The position numbers were made by a program, and so were the translations under genes. From JAWKOK01 sp963848115 (GTDB lineage Bacteria; Chloroflexota; Anaerolineae; Caldilineales; Caldilineaceae), in contig CAWKCP010000035.1 of assembly GCA_963848115.1 (NCBI GenBank), forward strand, positions 1 to 64,000: a stretch of 64,000 nucleotides of DNA. The letters run 5' to 3'. The notes beneath the pieces were generated by a model, which saw only the letters and a program-made list of their open reading frames with translations, searched no databases and was not told the DNA's origin. Below, piece after piece: positions 54,766 through 64,000 of this stretch (position 1 is its first letter; each line of letters opens with the position of its first letter).

Positions 54766-57700
54766 TCAAAAGCCGGGGGACACAACGCGGAACCCCACAT
54801 AGTCGAAACGATTGCCGGGTCCATTGAAGTTCGCGATGGGCGCAGCGCACGCACGTAGCTATCACGTTGTTCCACGAGCCGCCGCGGAACGTGCGGAAAT
54901 CACCGCTCTCCGGTCCCTGCGGGTTGTGATCAGGCGAATTGGCATAATAATCACTGTCATACCAATCCGCCGTCCACTCCCATACGTTGCCGGCCATGTC
55001 GTACAGATCGTTTGCGCCCTGGCGGATAGCTTGCCCACATCCGTCGTTGACCCGACGTTATAGTTATAAGTTCAGAAGCGTCTCATCCGGTGGATCATCA
55101 CCCCAGGGATAGATACGGCCATCGGTGCTGCGGCATGCCATCTCCCATTCCGCTTCGGTCGGCAGGCGACCGCCCACCCAAATTGCGTATACGTTTGCCT
55201 GTTCCCAGTCGACATAGACGACAGGTCGTCGGCATGCCTGCGGATTATCCCAAAACAGATTCTCCGGTGCCATGCAAGAACCTGCATCCACGCAGCGTTT
55301 ATACTGAGCGTTGGTCACTTCGGTACTGCATAATCCAGTATCCGTCCAGAACGACACATGTGATGGGCTTTCATCGCTATGAGCCAGTTCATCCTCATGG
55401 ACCGGAACCCATCACAAACTCGTCTGCGTGGATCCAGACATAGAGCGTACCGTTTGAATCGACGAGTACCGTACATCATCGAACAAGGAAATCAAAAATG
55501 CCTCAGTGAATTTGAAGCAGGTCTGCGGCCGTCTCGAATTAGCGTTCACCTCCAAGCGTTTCGCCTTCGCTGGACAAGCTGGGTGGCGAAAATCTGCAAT
55601 ACGCTGTCGGTATTCACTGGATCAAGATCGCTGACTAGCCAGGATTAGTTCAGTCGCGGATCTGCAAGCCAGTAGCACCGTCAATAACATCGACCTGCTC
55701 TAATTCCTGCACGATTGCTATCAATTGACCGGCCCTAGGCCATCAAAGCGGCTCCATTGACTAAGACGTCTTCAGCCAAATCGGCATTGTTCTGCGCTTC
55801 GCATTCGTTCTGCATATGTCGAAGTGCGGTTTCCATTCGAGCGCTAACCACTGGGCCTCAACGAAATAGTATTCCAGTGGCCACAATAGCAACCAGAAAG
55901 ACGACAAGCGCACGCGCTACCGCAATGAACGATGCGCACTCGAGCGACTGCTCGGATTCTTCGGCTCGTTCGTCTCGGCTTGCTCACGCGCCGCAGCCTC
56001 TTTCCGACTTTTCTCCTCAGCATCCAATCGCCGCCATCTGCTGAACGGCTCGTTCGGCCTGGCTTCGGCTGCATCAGCCCGCTTCCATCGCCAACGTTCC
56101 CTCTTTCAACTCCCGTCTCGAGCTTCTTCCCGTTCCTGCGCTACACGCTCTCTTTCCCGTCGTTCCGCATCCACCTGCTCCGGCTGTCTTGCAGGAACTC
56201 TCGCTCCAAATCATTCAACGAATCTTCATTCACCTCAGCCCACGCCACTGTCTGATCGAGCCGTGTGCCACGATAGAGATCGCCCGGCTTGCGACCGGAG
56301 CCGGCCCACTCCTCGGCCGTTTCGGTCAAGCGCCGGTGAATGCGCAGTCCTTCGCGGTTTTCCTCCAACCAGCCGCGCAGCGTAGGCCACTCGCGGATCA
56401 GCGCTTCATGGGCGACCTCCACTTCATCCTGATCCACGGTAATCAGGCGCGCATAGCCCAGCGTCGTCAGCACTTTGGTGACCGTCTCAGCGTCCTTGCC
56501 CGTGCCCAGCAGTTCCTGGCGGGAGACTCGTCGTCTCGTGTCCTCGCTGCCTTCGCCCAATTCGGTCAGGCGTACGAAGATGTTGCGCGCCACGGCCTGT
56601 TCATCGGCGTCCAGGTCGTTGAACTCGGTATCGGCGCGGGTGGCGATGGCCCCTTTGACGCCGCCTGCTGCGTAGTAGCCGGCAAAGGTCATGCGGCGGC
56701 CACGGCGGTTGTTCCACGTCTCCAGCAGTGCATGCGAGAGCAGAGGCAAGGCGCCCGGCTCGTGCTCCACGTCGGCCAACATCACATCGACCAGGCCCGG
56801 TTCAAAGTCCCAATCGCCCAACGCTGCCGGTTTCTCGATGGCGGCGCGCAGTTCGTCCGGCGCCATGGCCTCGATCCAGGAGTTGCCGTCGCTGTAGGTC
56901 TGGCCGTTGGCCAGCGCCATGCGCAGGTTTTCGAACTCGGCGCAGCGATGGTAGAAGTCGGCGCGCAGCGTGATGATGACCGTCGTCGAGCCATCCGGTT
57001 GGGCGGCCGTCAGCAGGTTGTCCACGAAAACTCTGCGCTCATCGGGGATCTTTGCAGAGCGTGAAGAGTTCCTCAAACTGGTCCACGACCAGCAGCAGAT
57101 GGTCGGCAGGCGAGTCGGCCAATCAGTCGCGAGATATAGAGGTCCACACTGCGTGCGTCCTTGGCCATGTCATCCATCAACGTCGCCTGCGCGGTCACCG
57201 ACTCGCTGCCCTTGGTCAAGCTGGCGGAGAGCGCCTTCAGCGGACGGGCCGTCGGCGTTTGGATGTAGACCAGCCAGTCGCGCTGCCCTTGGGCGGCAGC
57301 GTACCGTCGGCCAGCGTCGCTCCGCCGGCCAGTGCCGGCACAACGCCTGCACGCACCACCGATGACTTGCCGCTGCCCGAGGCGCCGATCACGGCCAGGA
57401 AACGATGCTCTCGCAGATAGCCCACAAGCTCGGCGGTCAGGTTCTCGCGCCCAAAAAAGCGGTCGGTGTCGCCCACATCGAAGTATTGCAGGCCCTGGTA
57501 GGGCGGAACGCCTTCTTCGGGCGGGGCCAGATGCCAGCCGCTTGCTTCTTGTTGAAGATCTTGCAGTTGGGGATTCGGGGTTGGCGGCCAATGCGCCATC
57601 GATCAGATCGAGTAGGCGACCATTGCGGTCGGCCCAACGGACGAGGTTGAATACGATCTCGGTGAGGTCAGTCCCGCCTGCGATCTGATCGAGGGTTTCG

Positions 57701-57798
57701 CCAAGCTGGAACTGGACCATCTGCGCCAGTTCCGCCCTATCGAAGGCGGCGAGAAAAACGTCTTGGATCTGCTTGGCTTGCGGGCCGGTGAGTGTCAT
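54766..57798 (-). pseudogene. EAD1 - nSTAND1 ATPase - transmembrane - FGE/sulfatase-modifying-factor-like protein, many frameshifts
   Basis: Reading across frames gives about 1,010 residues. EAD1: MTLTGPQAKQIQDVFLAAFD, LAQMVQFQLGETLDQIAGG, VFNLVRWADRNGRLLDLIDG. nSTAND1: YFDVGDTDRFFGRENLTAEL, Walker A VIGASGSGKSSVVRAG, Walker B LLLVVDQFEELFTL, ALIREWPTLRGWLEENREG. A charged coiled coil and a membrane helix (ALVVFLVAIVATGILF, around 55870-55930) follow. The C-terminal FGE domain has DEFVMGSG, STEVTNAQYKRCVDAGS, GRLPTEAEWEMACRS, MAGNVWEWTADWY, RGGSWNN and the end DYVGFRVVSPGF at 54766. Shifts fall near 57570, 57260, 57100, 56160, 55900, 55400, 55065 and 54830, plus stops in the linker. It is the regulatory partner of the downstream EAD1-caspase. 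Confidence 0.8.
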
Positions 57799-57902
57799 GG
57801 TTGGGGTTTCCCCATGGTGGCTACGGTGTCAGAATTTCTTGCAGTTTAGACTGAACGGTGGGCTATGTCAACGCGCCATTTCGTGGCTCTTCGCTCTTTA
57901 TC

Positions 57903-58905
57903 CTACCGAAGCGTACGCTCAAAAAAGCCGACCAAGCGTTCCTCATACTCTTCCGGGTAGACAGCCGGCCCGCGCACATGATCGACCCCGTCAATGAACC
58001 AAAACTCGAAATCGACGTTGCCACGCAATGCAGCGTCCCGCAGCTGGTAGCTGTGATCAATGGCGATGCGCTTGTCGTCTATGCTATGCACGACAAAGAC
58101 CGGCCGCTCGCCGACAACGGCCATGGCGTCCAGCGGCGTGCGCTCTAGCACATTCACTCCCGAGGCGATTCTTCCCATCAACATGGCTGCAGGCACAAGG
58201 ATGGTGGGGAAGCCGCTGCGGCCCAACTCGGAACGCATCACCTGGGGCAAATTGGCATAGGGTGAGTTGAGAAAGATGGCGGCGGCCTGCGGCTCTTCAG
58301 CAAAGGCGTAGAGACTGGTCGCCGCGCCCAGCGAGTTGGCGACGATGCCGATCTCCTCTGCTGCGAAACCCTGCACTTCACTGAGCCAATCCCACGCCCC
58401 CAGCACATCCAGATATTCGTCGCTGCCCAGGGTCGTGTGGCCGTCGACGATCTGGGAATCGCCGGTTTCGTGAAGATCGATGAGCAGCACGTTGAAGCCG
58501 TTGCGCCAGAGCATCCCGGCCTGCAAAAGCACGGCCTGCGCGTGGCGACAGCCGCCGATGCCGTCCACCAGAATGACTGCGGGCTTGTCCGGATCGCCGG
58601 CCACATACCAGCCGGCAATCTCATAGTCAGTCTCGCGGCTGGGAAAGCGCACATCCTCGTAGCCGGTCATGAAGTAGGGCGTCATGTCGAGCTCGGGCCA
58701 GTCGCTGATGTTGGTGAAGTGATTCCGGCGTGTTGGGGAAATGGGGTTCACAACGGCCGGTCACCGCGGTCAGCTGATCGTAGACCAGATAGCCGCCTGC
58801 CAGATAGATCCCCAGAAAGAGGATGGCAATCACAACAGGGGTGATCAGCCACCATCGTTTGTGAGCCGGCCATCCAGGGAGGCGAAAGTGGATGAAGCGG
58901 GCCAT
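57903..58905 (-). CDS. Membrane-anchored alpha/beta hydrolase, one frameshift
   Basis: ATG at 58905 gives MARFIHFRLPGWPAHKRWWL followed by a membrane anchor (ITPVVIAILFLGIYLAGGYL). After a shift near 58725 the second frame (usable ATG at 58751) continues ISDWPELDMTPYFMTGYEDV, ILVDGIGGCRHAQA, nucleophile region GIVANSLGAATSLY (A-N-S-L-G), VFVVHSIDDKRI with the Asp, and FIDGVDHVRG with the His. Corrected length is about 330 residues. The general type is dienelactone-hydrolase/esterase-like; the substrate is unknown. Confidence 0.78.
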
Positions 58906-59359
58906 CCGAAAGTCTGAAGGATGTCAGGATCGAAGGCTCGAGTGAATCCCGGCAGAAATCCTTATACAGTTCCTACCAGAGGTAGAGCAGCCGGATTTCT
59001 GTCGTGGTATTCACGCCCAACTGAACTAGCCGTGCTCCAATATGATCTCTTCCGCCATGACATCGGCATTTAGCGATTTCCTGGTCTTTTTTTGCCGATT
59101 CACCTGCTCGACACGAGGTACTGACGAACGACGACAATCACGGAGCGATACTGGAACGATGTCTGACATCAACTGGCCAATTATACACGACCGGACAGGT
59201 CGGCATGAAACAGCTTTTTGGATCCATTGCAATTCTGCTAAGCTATCTCTTGATAAAAGAGACGATCGACAGGATGTCCAACGTGATGAAGGGTATCAGG
59301 ATTCTCATCTGATGGTCCGTCGGTTCGAATGAGTCATAGTTTGAAAGGATAGTTTGGTC
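58906..59359. other. Spacer upstream of the DUF1269-like gene
   Basis: No supported gene. A minus frame at 59026-59232 is open but has no ribosome site or motif. The stretch contains CTTTTTTTGCC near 59090 without a convincing stem. Confidence 0.4.
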
Positions 59360-59920
59360 GTGAGCAACAGCGACATGCAGGTCCAGGTGATCCTGGCCAA
59401 GTTCGAGAATGAGGAGTCGGCCAGCGTGGCATTGAAGAAGATCAAGCAAGCTCGCAGAGCAGCGAGGCTTGACTTCGACGATACCGCCGTGATCATAAGA
59501 GATCAGGACGGGACGCTTCGCATCAAGGACTCAGAAGATGTGGGCCTGGGCAAGGGTGCGGGCCGGGGCGCTATCATCGGTGGTGTGATCGGCCTGCTGG
59601 CCGGCCCGGAAGGTGTGATCATCGGCGCCGGCGCCGGCGCCCTGCTTGGCGGCCTGTTCAACGAAGGCGATGACGGGTTTCGGGATGAAGAGCTGGAGGA
59701 CCTCGGCAGCAGACTGGCTCCCGACTCTTCTGCCATCGTTGCCGTGGTGCCCCAGGTCTGGGTGGAGGAGTTCGGGCATGAGCTTACCAAGTATTCGGAC
59801 GATGTGTCCGTGCAGGTTCTGGACGAAGTGGTCGCTGCCCAGTTGAATGTTGACGGGGACGATGTCGGGGGCGATGAAGGCCATACTCAAAGCGATGACG
59901 TTGACGCTCGCAACGGATAG
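59360..59920 (+). CDS. DUF1269-like protein with glycine-rich membrane hairpin
   Basis: About 186 residues from GTG at 59360 (AAAGGA 10 bp upstream; TTG at 59354 is the alternative). The N-terminal ferredoxin-like part MQVQVILAKFENEESASVAL leads to DDTAVIIRDQDGTLRI and a glycine-rich hydrophobic stretch (AIIGGVIGLLAGPEGVIIGA, AGALLGGLF). The second alpha/beta part SSAIVAVVPQVWVEEFGHEL follows and an acidic tail ends it. This is the DUF1269/DUF6325-like layout; function unknown. Convergent with the MFS gene at 59928. Confidence 0.75.
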   Translation: MSNSDMQVQVILAKFENEESASVALKKIKQARRAARLDFDDTAVIIRDQDGTLRIKDSEDVGLGKGAGRGAIIGGVIGLLAGPEGVIIGAGAGALLGGLFNEGDDGFRDEELEDLGSRLAPDSSAIVAVVPQVWVEEFGHELTKYSDDVSVQVLDEVVAAQLNVDGDDVGGDEGHTQSDDVDARNG

Positions 59921-59927
59921 ACGTTTC

Positions 59928-61152
59928 CTATTCCCTTTCCCAAGACCGTTTGACCCACTCCATGATGGCCAGAGAGGCTAGTGCCAACAGCCCAAATCCG
60001 CCCACCAGCGGCAGGATCGTGCCGTTGTATTGCTGGCCGATGAACGCGCCCAGCAGGGCGGCGATGATCAACGAGAGTGAGCCGACCACGGCCGCGCCGA
60101 CACCGGCGATGTGGCCCAACGGCTCCATGGCCAACGAGTTGAGGTTGCCGAAGAGGATACCGGTGCAGAAGAATGCGCCCATCATGTAGGCCATGAAGAA
60201 CCCAGAGTGCCGGGTTGCCGTCCTGTGTGAAGGCAAAAATGAAGAAGAGGATCGAAAGGGTGCTCAAGCCGATCAGCGCCGTCCAGGACAGCGCCCGCAT
60301 GCCGAAGCGAATAACCAGTCGGGCATTGACAAAGGATGCTGTGCCTAGGGCAAGCGCAAGCGTGGCAAAGTAGAAGGGAAAGCGTGCCCCAACCCCGTAC
60401 TGATCCTGGAAGATCTGCTGCGCCGAGTTGAGATATCCCATGAATGCCCCCGAAGCCAGGCCTGCCGTGACCGTGTAGCCGAGGGCGCTCGGATTGGCCA
60501 GGACCTCGCCAAACACCCTAAGGATTCGACCAATCGAAAAGGGGACACGCCGGTCAACCGGCAATGTTTCAGGCTGCCGGGCAGCGAACCAGATGACCGT
60601 AAGCGCAGCAAGTAGCAGCAAGGCCCCAAAAATGGCACGCCAGCCTGCGATCATCAGGACGCCTTGTCCCAACATCGGCGCGATGATAGGCACGAGGATG
60701 AAGACCGTGGCGATGAACGACATCACCTGCGCCATCCTCCGCCCTTCGTAGAGGTCGCGGATCAGCGCTGTGGTGACGCTGCGTGGGCCGGCCACGCCGA
60801 TGCCCTGCAACAGCCGTCCGGCCAGCATGATGGTGAAGCTGCCCGACACCATGGAGAGCAAACACCCTGCGATAAAGAGCAGAAAGCCGACATAGATGGC
60901 CGGCTTGCGCCCGCTGCTGTCCGATACCGGACCGTAGAATAGCTGTCCCACGGCCATGCCCAGAAAGAGCGTCGAGACGACCAATTGTCCGGCGTTCTCC
61001 TGTTGGAGGCCCAGGTCTAGGCCGATGGCGGGCAGGGCGGGCAGCATGGCGTCGGTGGAGAGTGCGGCCAGCGATGTCATCGTCGCCATCAGGGCGACGA
61101 ACTCACCGAACCCGAGTCGGGAGCGCTTGGATTCCGTTATTATTGTGTTCAT
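59928..61152 (-). CDS. Bcr/CflA-type MFS drug efflux transporter, one frameshift
   Basis: A 12-helix major-facilitator antiporter. The N-terminal half carries STDAMLPALPAIGLDLGL, GQLFYGPVSDSSGRKPAIYV (motif A), LLQGIGVAGPRSVTTALIRD and ILVPIIAPMLGQG, typical of the Bcr/CflA drug resistance branch. The last two helices (MMGAFFCTGILFGNLNSLAM; VVGSLSLIIAALLGAFIG) are in another frame that ends at 59928, so one shift near 60205 is needed. Divergent from a second MFS gene at 61450. Confidence 0.82.
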
Positions 61153-61261
61153 TTCACCCCTGGATGTCTATTGTGATACATTGCTCAGAATCCAAAATTC
61201 TTGATGCAATTATGGCATAGCCTACGGATTCTGCTGGCATCGCGGCAGCAAGCCGCGTGCG

Positions 61262-61304
61262 ACGCACTGGGCACAAACCTTGACCGCACTTGTGCCCAGT
61301 GCGT
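61262..61304. promoter_or_regulatory. Perfect 15-bp inverted repeat between divergent MFS genes
   Basis: ACGCACTGGGCACAA (61262-61276) and its exact reverse complement TTGTGCCCAGTGCGT (61290-61304) are separated by 13 bp. A smaller hairpin CGCGGC/GCCGCG lies at 61241-61257. Being between divergent exporters (starts at 61152 and 61450), it is a candidate operator or an early transcript hairpin rather than a terminator. Confidence 0.5.
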
Positions 61305-61449
61305 GCTTGCGCTATGTGATTGAAATGCAAAATCTTGCGTCTCTACCGGCGGCCCTGGACTGCTGTTTCCCTCGTGGCGTCGTCCGTGCTACCCTTGGGC
61401 TGATCAGTCGCCCAACTGCCCGCGCAGTCCCAACCACAGGATCTTATTG

Positions 61450-62731
61450 ATGGCAACAAGGGATAGGACTCAGGCCGAGCCTTCGATCGGCTACGGCCAA
61501 CTACTGCGTAGCAATCGAGATTTTCGCTATCTCTGGTTTGGTCAGATTGTCAGCTTGCTGGGCGACTGGTTCAATCTGATCGCATCAGCGGCCCTGATCG
61601 GCATGTTGACCCAATCCGGGGTCGCCATCGGTTCGCTCTTCGTAGTGCGCATGCTGGCGCCCTTTTTGATCAGCCCTATCGCCGGGGTGGTGGCCGACCG
61701 GTACAGCCGCAAGCACATCCTGATCGTGGCGGATATCGTGCGTGCTGTTGCCGTCCTCGGCTTTCTGCTGGTTCGCGACAGTAGCCAGATCTGGTTGGTC
61801 TACGTGCTGACGGCCATCCAACTGGGCGTGAGCGGTTTCTTTTTCCCGGCCCGCAACGCCATCTTGCCCGACATCGCCGCGCCTGAGGAGGTCGGCGCAG
61901 CCAATGCGCTCAGCTCGGCCACCTGGTCGGTAATGCTGGCCTTCGGTGCGGCCTTGGGCGGTCTGGTTTCCGGCATCTGGGGCATCTATCCGGCCTTTGT
62001 CATCGACAGTCTCACCTTCTTGCTCTCTGCGCTTTTCCTCTTCCAGATCCGGGCAAATACTGAACCCAGCTCTCTCTGGCGAAGACAAGACTGTGCGTGC
62101 AGCCCTGCGCCAATACGTTGACGGGCTGCGCTACCTATGCCAACACGTCGATATTCTCGTCATCACCCTGCACAAAGCGGTCAATGCGCTTGTGCTTTCC
62201 TCAGGCTTTCAGGTACTCCAGGTTACGATTGCCCAGAACTATTTTGTCATCGGTGAGGGCGGCGGGGTCAGTCTGGGACTGATGTTTGCAGTGGCCGGTG
62301 TGGGAACAGGTATCGGTCCTATCATTGCACGTCATTTCACCGCCGACCGGCCCCGGGAACTTCGTTGGGCCATCGCACTGGGATATCTGATCGGCGGCGT
62401 AGGATTGGCGTTGACCGCGCCGCTGTGGAACTTCGGCACGGTGCTGCTGGGCACGGCCTTGCGCGGCGTGGGCGGCGGCATCATCTGGGTCTTCTCGACC
62501 CAGCTTCTGCTCCAGCTTGTGCCCGGCAACATGCGCGGCCGCGTCTTTGCCACCGAGTTCGCTTTCTTCTACCTGGCCAGCGCCTTCGCCGCAGCCTCAG
62601 TCGGGGCCGCGCTGGACGCTTCCATGAGCGTCTCCACCGTGATCTGGTGGATGGCCGCGCTCAGCATCGTGCCGCTGGTGCTGTGGAGCGGGTGGTTGCT
62701 GACGCGAGGAAAGTCGGCTCGAATGGCGTGA
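61450..62731 (+). CDS. MFS transporter (TMS/enterobactin-exporter-like), one frameshift
   Basis: A 12-helix transporter: FRYLWFGQIVSLLGDWFNLI, LFVVRMLAPFLISPIAGVVA DRYSRK (motif A region) and GVSGFFFPARNAILPDIAAP are typical of the MFS_3 type that exports siderophores or macrolides. The first frame breaks near 62065. The second frame continues ALRQYVDGLRYLCQHVDILV, GFQVLQVTIAQNYFVIGEGG and LLLQLVPGNMRGRVFATEFA to a stop at 62731. Corrected length is about 427 residues. AGGA precedes the ATG at 61450. Confidence 0.8.
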
Positions 62732-62820
62732 CCGTCATGTGGCATCTGTTTTTCCGGAACGGCTATAGGCGGGCCACGCCGACTTCGACACGCTCAGTCT
62801 GCATGGTTGGACAAGCGTGA

Positions 62821-64000
62821 TCAATGCTCTCTTGGATGCTCGTGATCGTGCAGCGGCGTGTGTTGGTGATAGACGCCGGCTCGATGCAGTCGCTGATGTA
62901 GCCGGTTGTGGGCGCTTTCGAGCGTTGCCCGCAGTTGGGTGTAGCGGCGTATCTCGGGACGGGGCGCCAGTGTGTCCACATAGGCAATGGCCCCCTCAAT
63001 CTGTTCCAGCACAGTCATGGCATCGGTTTGCGAGAACAATCCCTGTCCTCCGACCAGGACCTGCACAGCACTCGTGTGGGCCGCGATCTGCTCCGGCCGA
63101 CCGGTGTAGCTGCCGCGCACGCGCAGCGCCACCCAGGTCGAACCCTTCACCTCGATTTCCACGCTGCCCTGAATCGACAACACACCGTCGGCGTTCACCT
63201 GATCCACAACCAGCCCGCCGACCACGATCTCCACCTGCTCGATGGGCAGACCGGCTGATTCGACGCGCCACGTAGCATTGACCGTGCCGCCGGATGCCGG
63301 CAACTCGACCGATCCACCGGGTGCGACTCCCTCTACGAAAATTTCGGCCAGCGGCCCGACCGTCACAAAGGTGTTGCCGGCGCGTACGGCCTCCATCCAG
63401 TTTTCGTAGGTGAACTCGCGTTCGCCCATGTGTGTATAGGTGCGGATGCCGCCCAGCAGCGACGCTGCCGCCATCTTGTCGGAACCACCGACCACCGGCA
63501 CATGGTAGCCCAGATTGAGATAGCGATACCAGTCAGCGATGCCGTAAGGGTTGATCTGATTGGTGTCGGGCGTCAGCGGGTTGAAGGTCATCATCTCGAT
63601 GGCGTTGACAACGCCAAGCACGATGTCGGCCGCACGCTCCAGTTGCGGGTTGGGCGCGTGGGGCATGACGACTAGGCCGTTCTGTTCGATGCAGCGTTTG
63701 GCCCACTCGGCCATGGTCACTTCCAGCGGATCGCCGATGGCCGATTCCGAGGGGCCGCCGCTGCAGAGTGGATGGATCATCTGCCCGCTGTAGCCCAGCA
63801 ACGAGATGTGGCCCAGCACCTGCATACGGTTCTCGGTGCCGACGCGCACCACAAACTCGCCTTCAAATTCACCGCCGCCGCCGAACTCCTTGGCCCCGAT
63901 GGTTGTACGCCCATCGAAGTCGCCCACGTTGCTGAACATCTCGCCCCACTGGCTGGCCAACAGGTTGACCACGTTGACGCCCTCGGCCTTGCCCTCCAGC
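62821..64000 (-). CDS. CehA/McbA-family metallohydrolase, C-terminal part, 5' truncated by window end
   Basis: The frame is open to base 64000, so the N-terminus lies beyond the window; the internal GTG/ATG starts are not real starts. Visible motifs: AEGVNVVNLLASQWGEMFSN at the edge, GHISLLGYSGQMIHPL, MPHAPNPQLERAADIVLGVV, HVPVVGGSDKMAAASLLGGI and RAGNTFVTVGPLAEIFVEG, typical of the C-terminal half of PHP-like CehA/McbA enzymes. A beta-sandwich domain and a His-rich tail (YHQHTPLHDHEHP) complete it. It is convergent with the MFS gene. Related to but distinct from the gene at 48302-49701. Confidence 0.8.
   Translation of the reverse strand, partial: LEGKAEGVNVVNLLASQWGEMFSNVGDFDGRTTIGAKEFGGGGEFEGEFVVRVGTENRMQVLGHISLLGYSGQMIHPLCSGGPSESAIGDPLEVTMAEWAKRCIEQNGLVVMPHAPNPQLERAADIVLGVVNAIEMMTFNPLTPDTNQINPYGIADWYRYLNLGYHVPVVGGSDKMAAASLLGGIRTYTHMGEREFTYENWMEAVRAGNTFVTVGPLAEIFVEGVAPGGSVELPASGGTVNATWRVESAGLPIEQVEIVVGGLVVDQVNADGVLSIQGSVEIEVKGSTWVALRVRGSYTGRPEQIAAHTSAVQVLVGGQGLFSQTDAMTVLEQIEGAIAYVDTLAPRPEIRRYTQLRATLESAHNRLHQRLHRAGVYHQHTPLHDHEHPREH

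Noticed and set aside
56189..57064. A 291-codon plus-strand frame across the STAND gene
   Set aside because: Opposite strand to strong nSTAND1 motifs including Walker A and B; shadow frame.
59026..59232. Small minus-strand gene before the DUF1269-like gene
   Set aside because: No ribosome-binding site, no motif and composition not clearly coding.

Overview
The window looks like a chromosomal contig from a member of the Chloroflexota, most likely the Anaerolineae/Caldilineae side. This is an inference from gene content: a SARP-type regulator fused to a Ser/Thr kinase, STAND ATPase and WD40 propeller; STAND and caspase conflict proteins; F420/FMN-type oxidoreductases; a RimK cassette; and many palindromic intergenic repeats. 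No rRNA or marker gene is present to fix the taxon. The first base falls at the terminal inverted repeat of an insertion sequence, so the window probably starts at a contig end. Region 1 (1-4.0 kb) holds the insertion sequence, a degenerate spacer, a PPOX-type flavoprotein and a YjlB-like cupin. Region 2 (4020-15525) is an 11.5-kb integrated element bounded by two identical 77-nt tRNA-Pro(GGG) genes, each followed by a related intrinsic terminator. It carries a decayed tyrosine recombinase next to the left tRNA, a run of small unknown genes, a primase-polymerase, frameshifted lipoproteins, a second tyrosine recombinase and a HEPN-like cargo gene. No capsid, terminase or conjugation gene was seen. 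Region 3 (15.9-36.4 kb) is ordinary, mostly intact chromosome: PadR regulator plus ABM monooxygenase, alpha/beta hydrolase, a 1,934-residue BTAD-kinase-STAND-WD40 protein with a striking upstream motif array, an M1-like lipoprotein lacking its zinc motif, exonuclease III, LLM oxidoreductase, aldo/keto reductase, aminoglycoside phosphotransferase-like kinase, a pentapeptide-repeat protein, and a three-gene RimK ligase / zinc protease / AstE-like cassette. Region 4 (35.5-44.2 kb) has the formaldehyde pathway pair (S-formylglutathione hydrolase and class III alcohol dehydrogenase), then an accessory patch with three toxin-antitoxin remnants or modules (HigA, VapBC, BrnTA). The same patch has a diverged segmental duplication of ankyrin-like, GIY-YIG and methyltransferase genes. 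Region 5 (44.2-52.8 kb) has a 29-residue tandem-repeat exported protein, SRPBCC and GYD proteins, a histidine kinase/response regulator pair, a PHP-type metallohydrolase, a URO-D family protein and an ABC exporter. Region 6 (52.8-58 kb) starts with an 83-bp tandem hairpin repeat and then holds the most interesting system: an EAD1-caspase protein beside an EAD1-STAND-transmembrane-FGE/sulfatase-modifying protein, with closely similar adaptor domains. Region 7 (58-64 kb) has a membrane-anchored hydrolase, a DUF1269-like protein, two divergent MFS exporters and a second, truncated PHP-type protein. About 25 genes show single-base frameshifts or an in-frame stop. They are rare between 16 and 36 kb and occur in almost every gene between 36 and 63 kb and inside the tRNA element. 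For the repeat protein at 44.6-45.1 kb, the 87-nt repeat period identifies one lesion as a single inserted base. Read errors in a draft assembly are therefore as likely an explanation as gene decay, and frameshifted genes below are described as they would read after correction.
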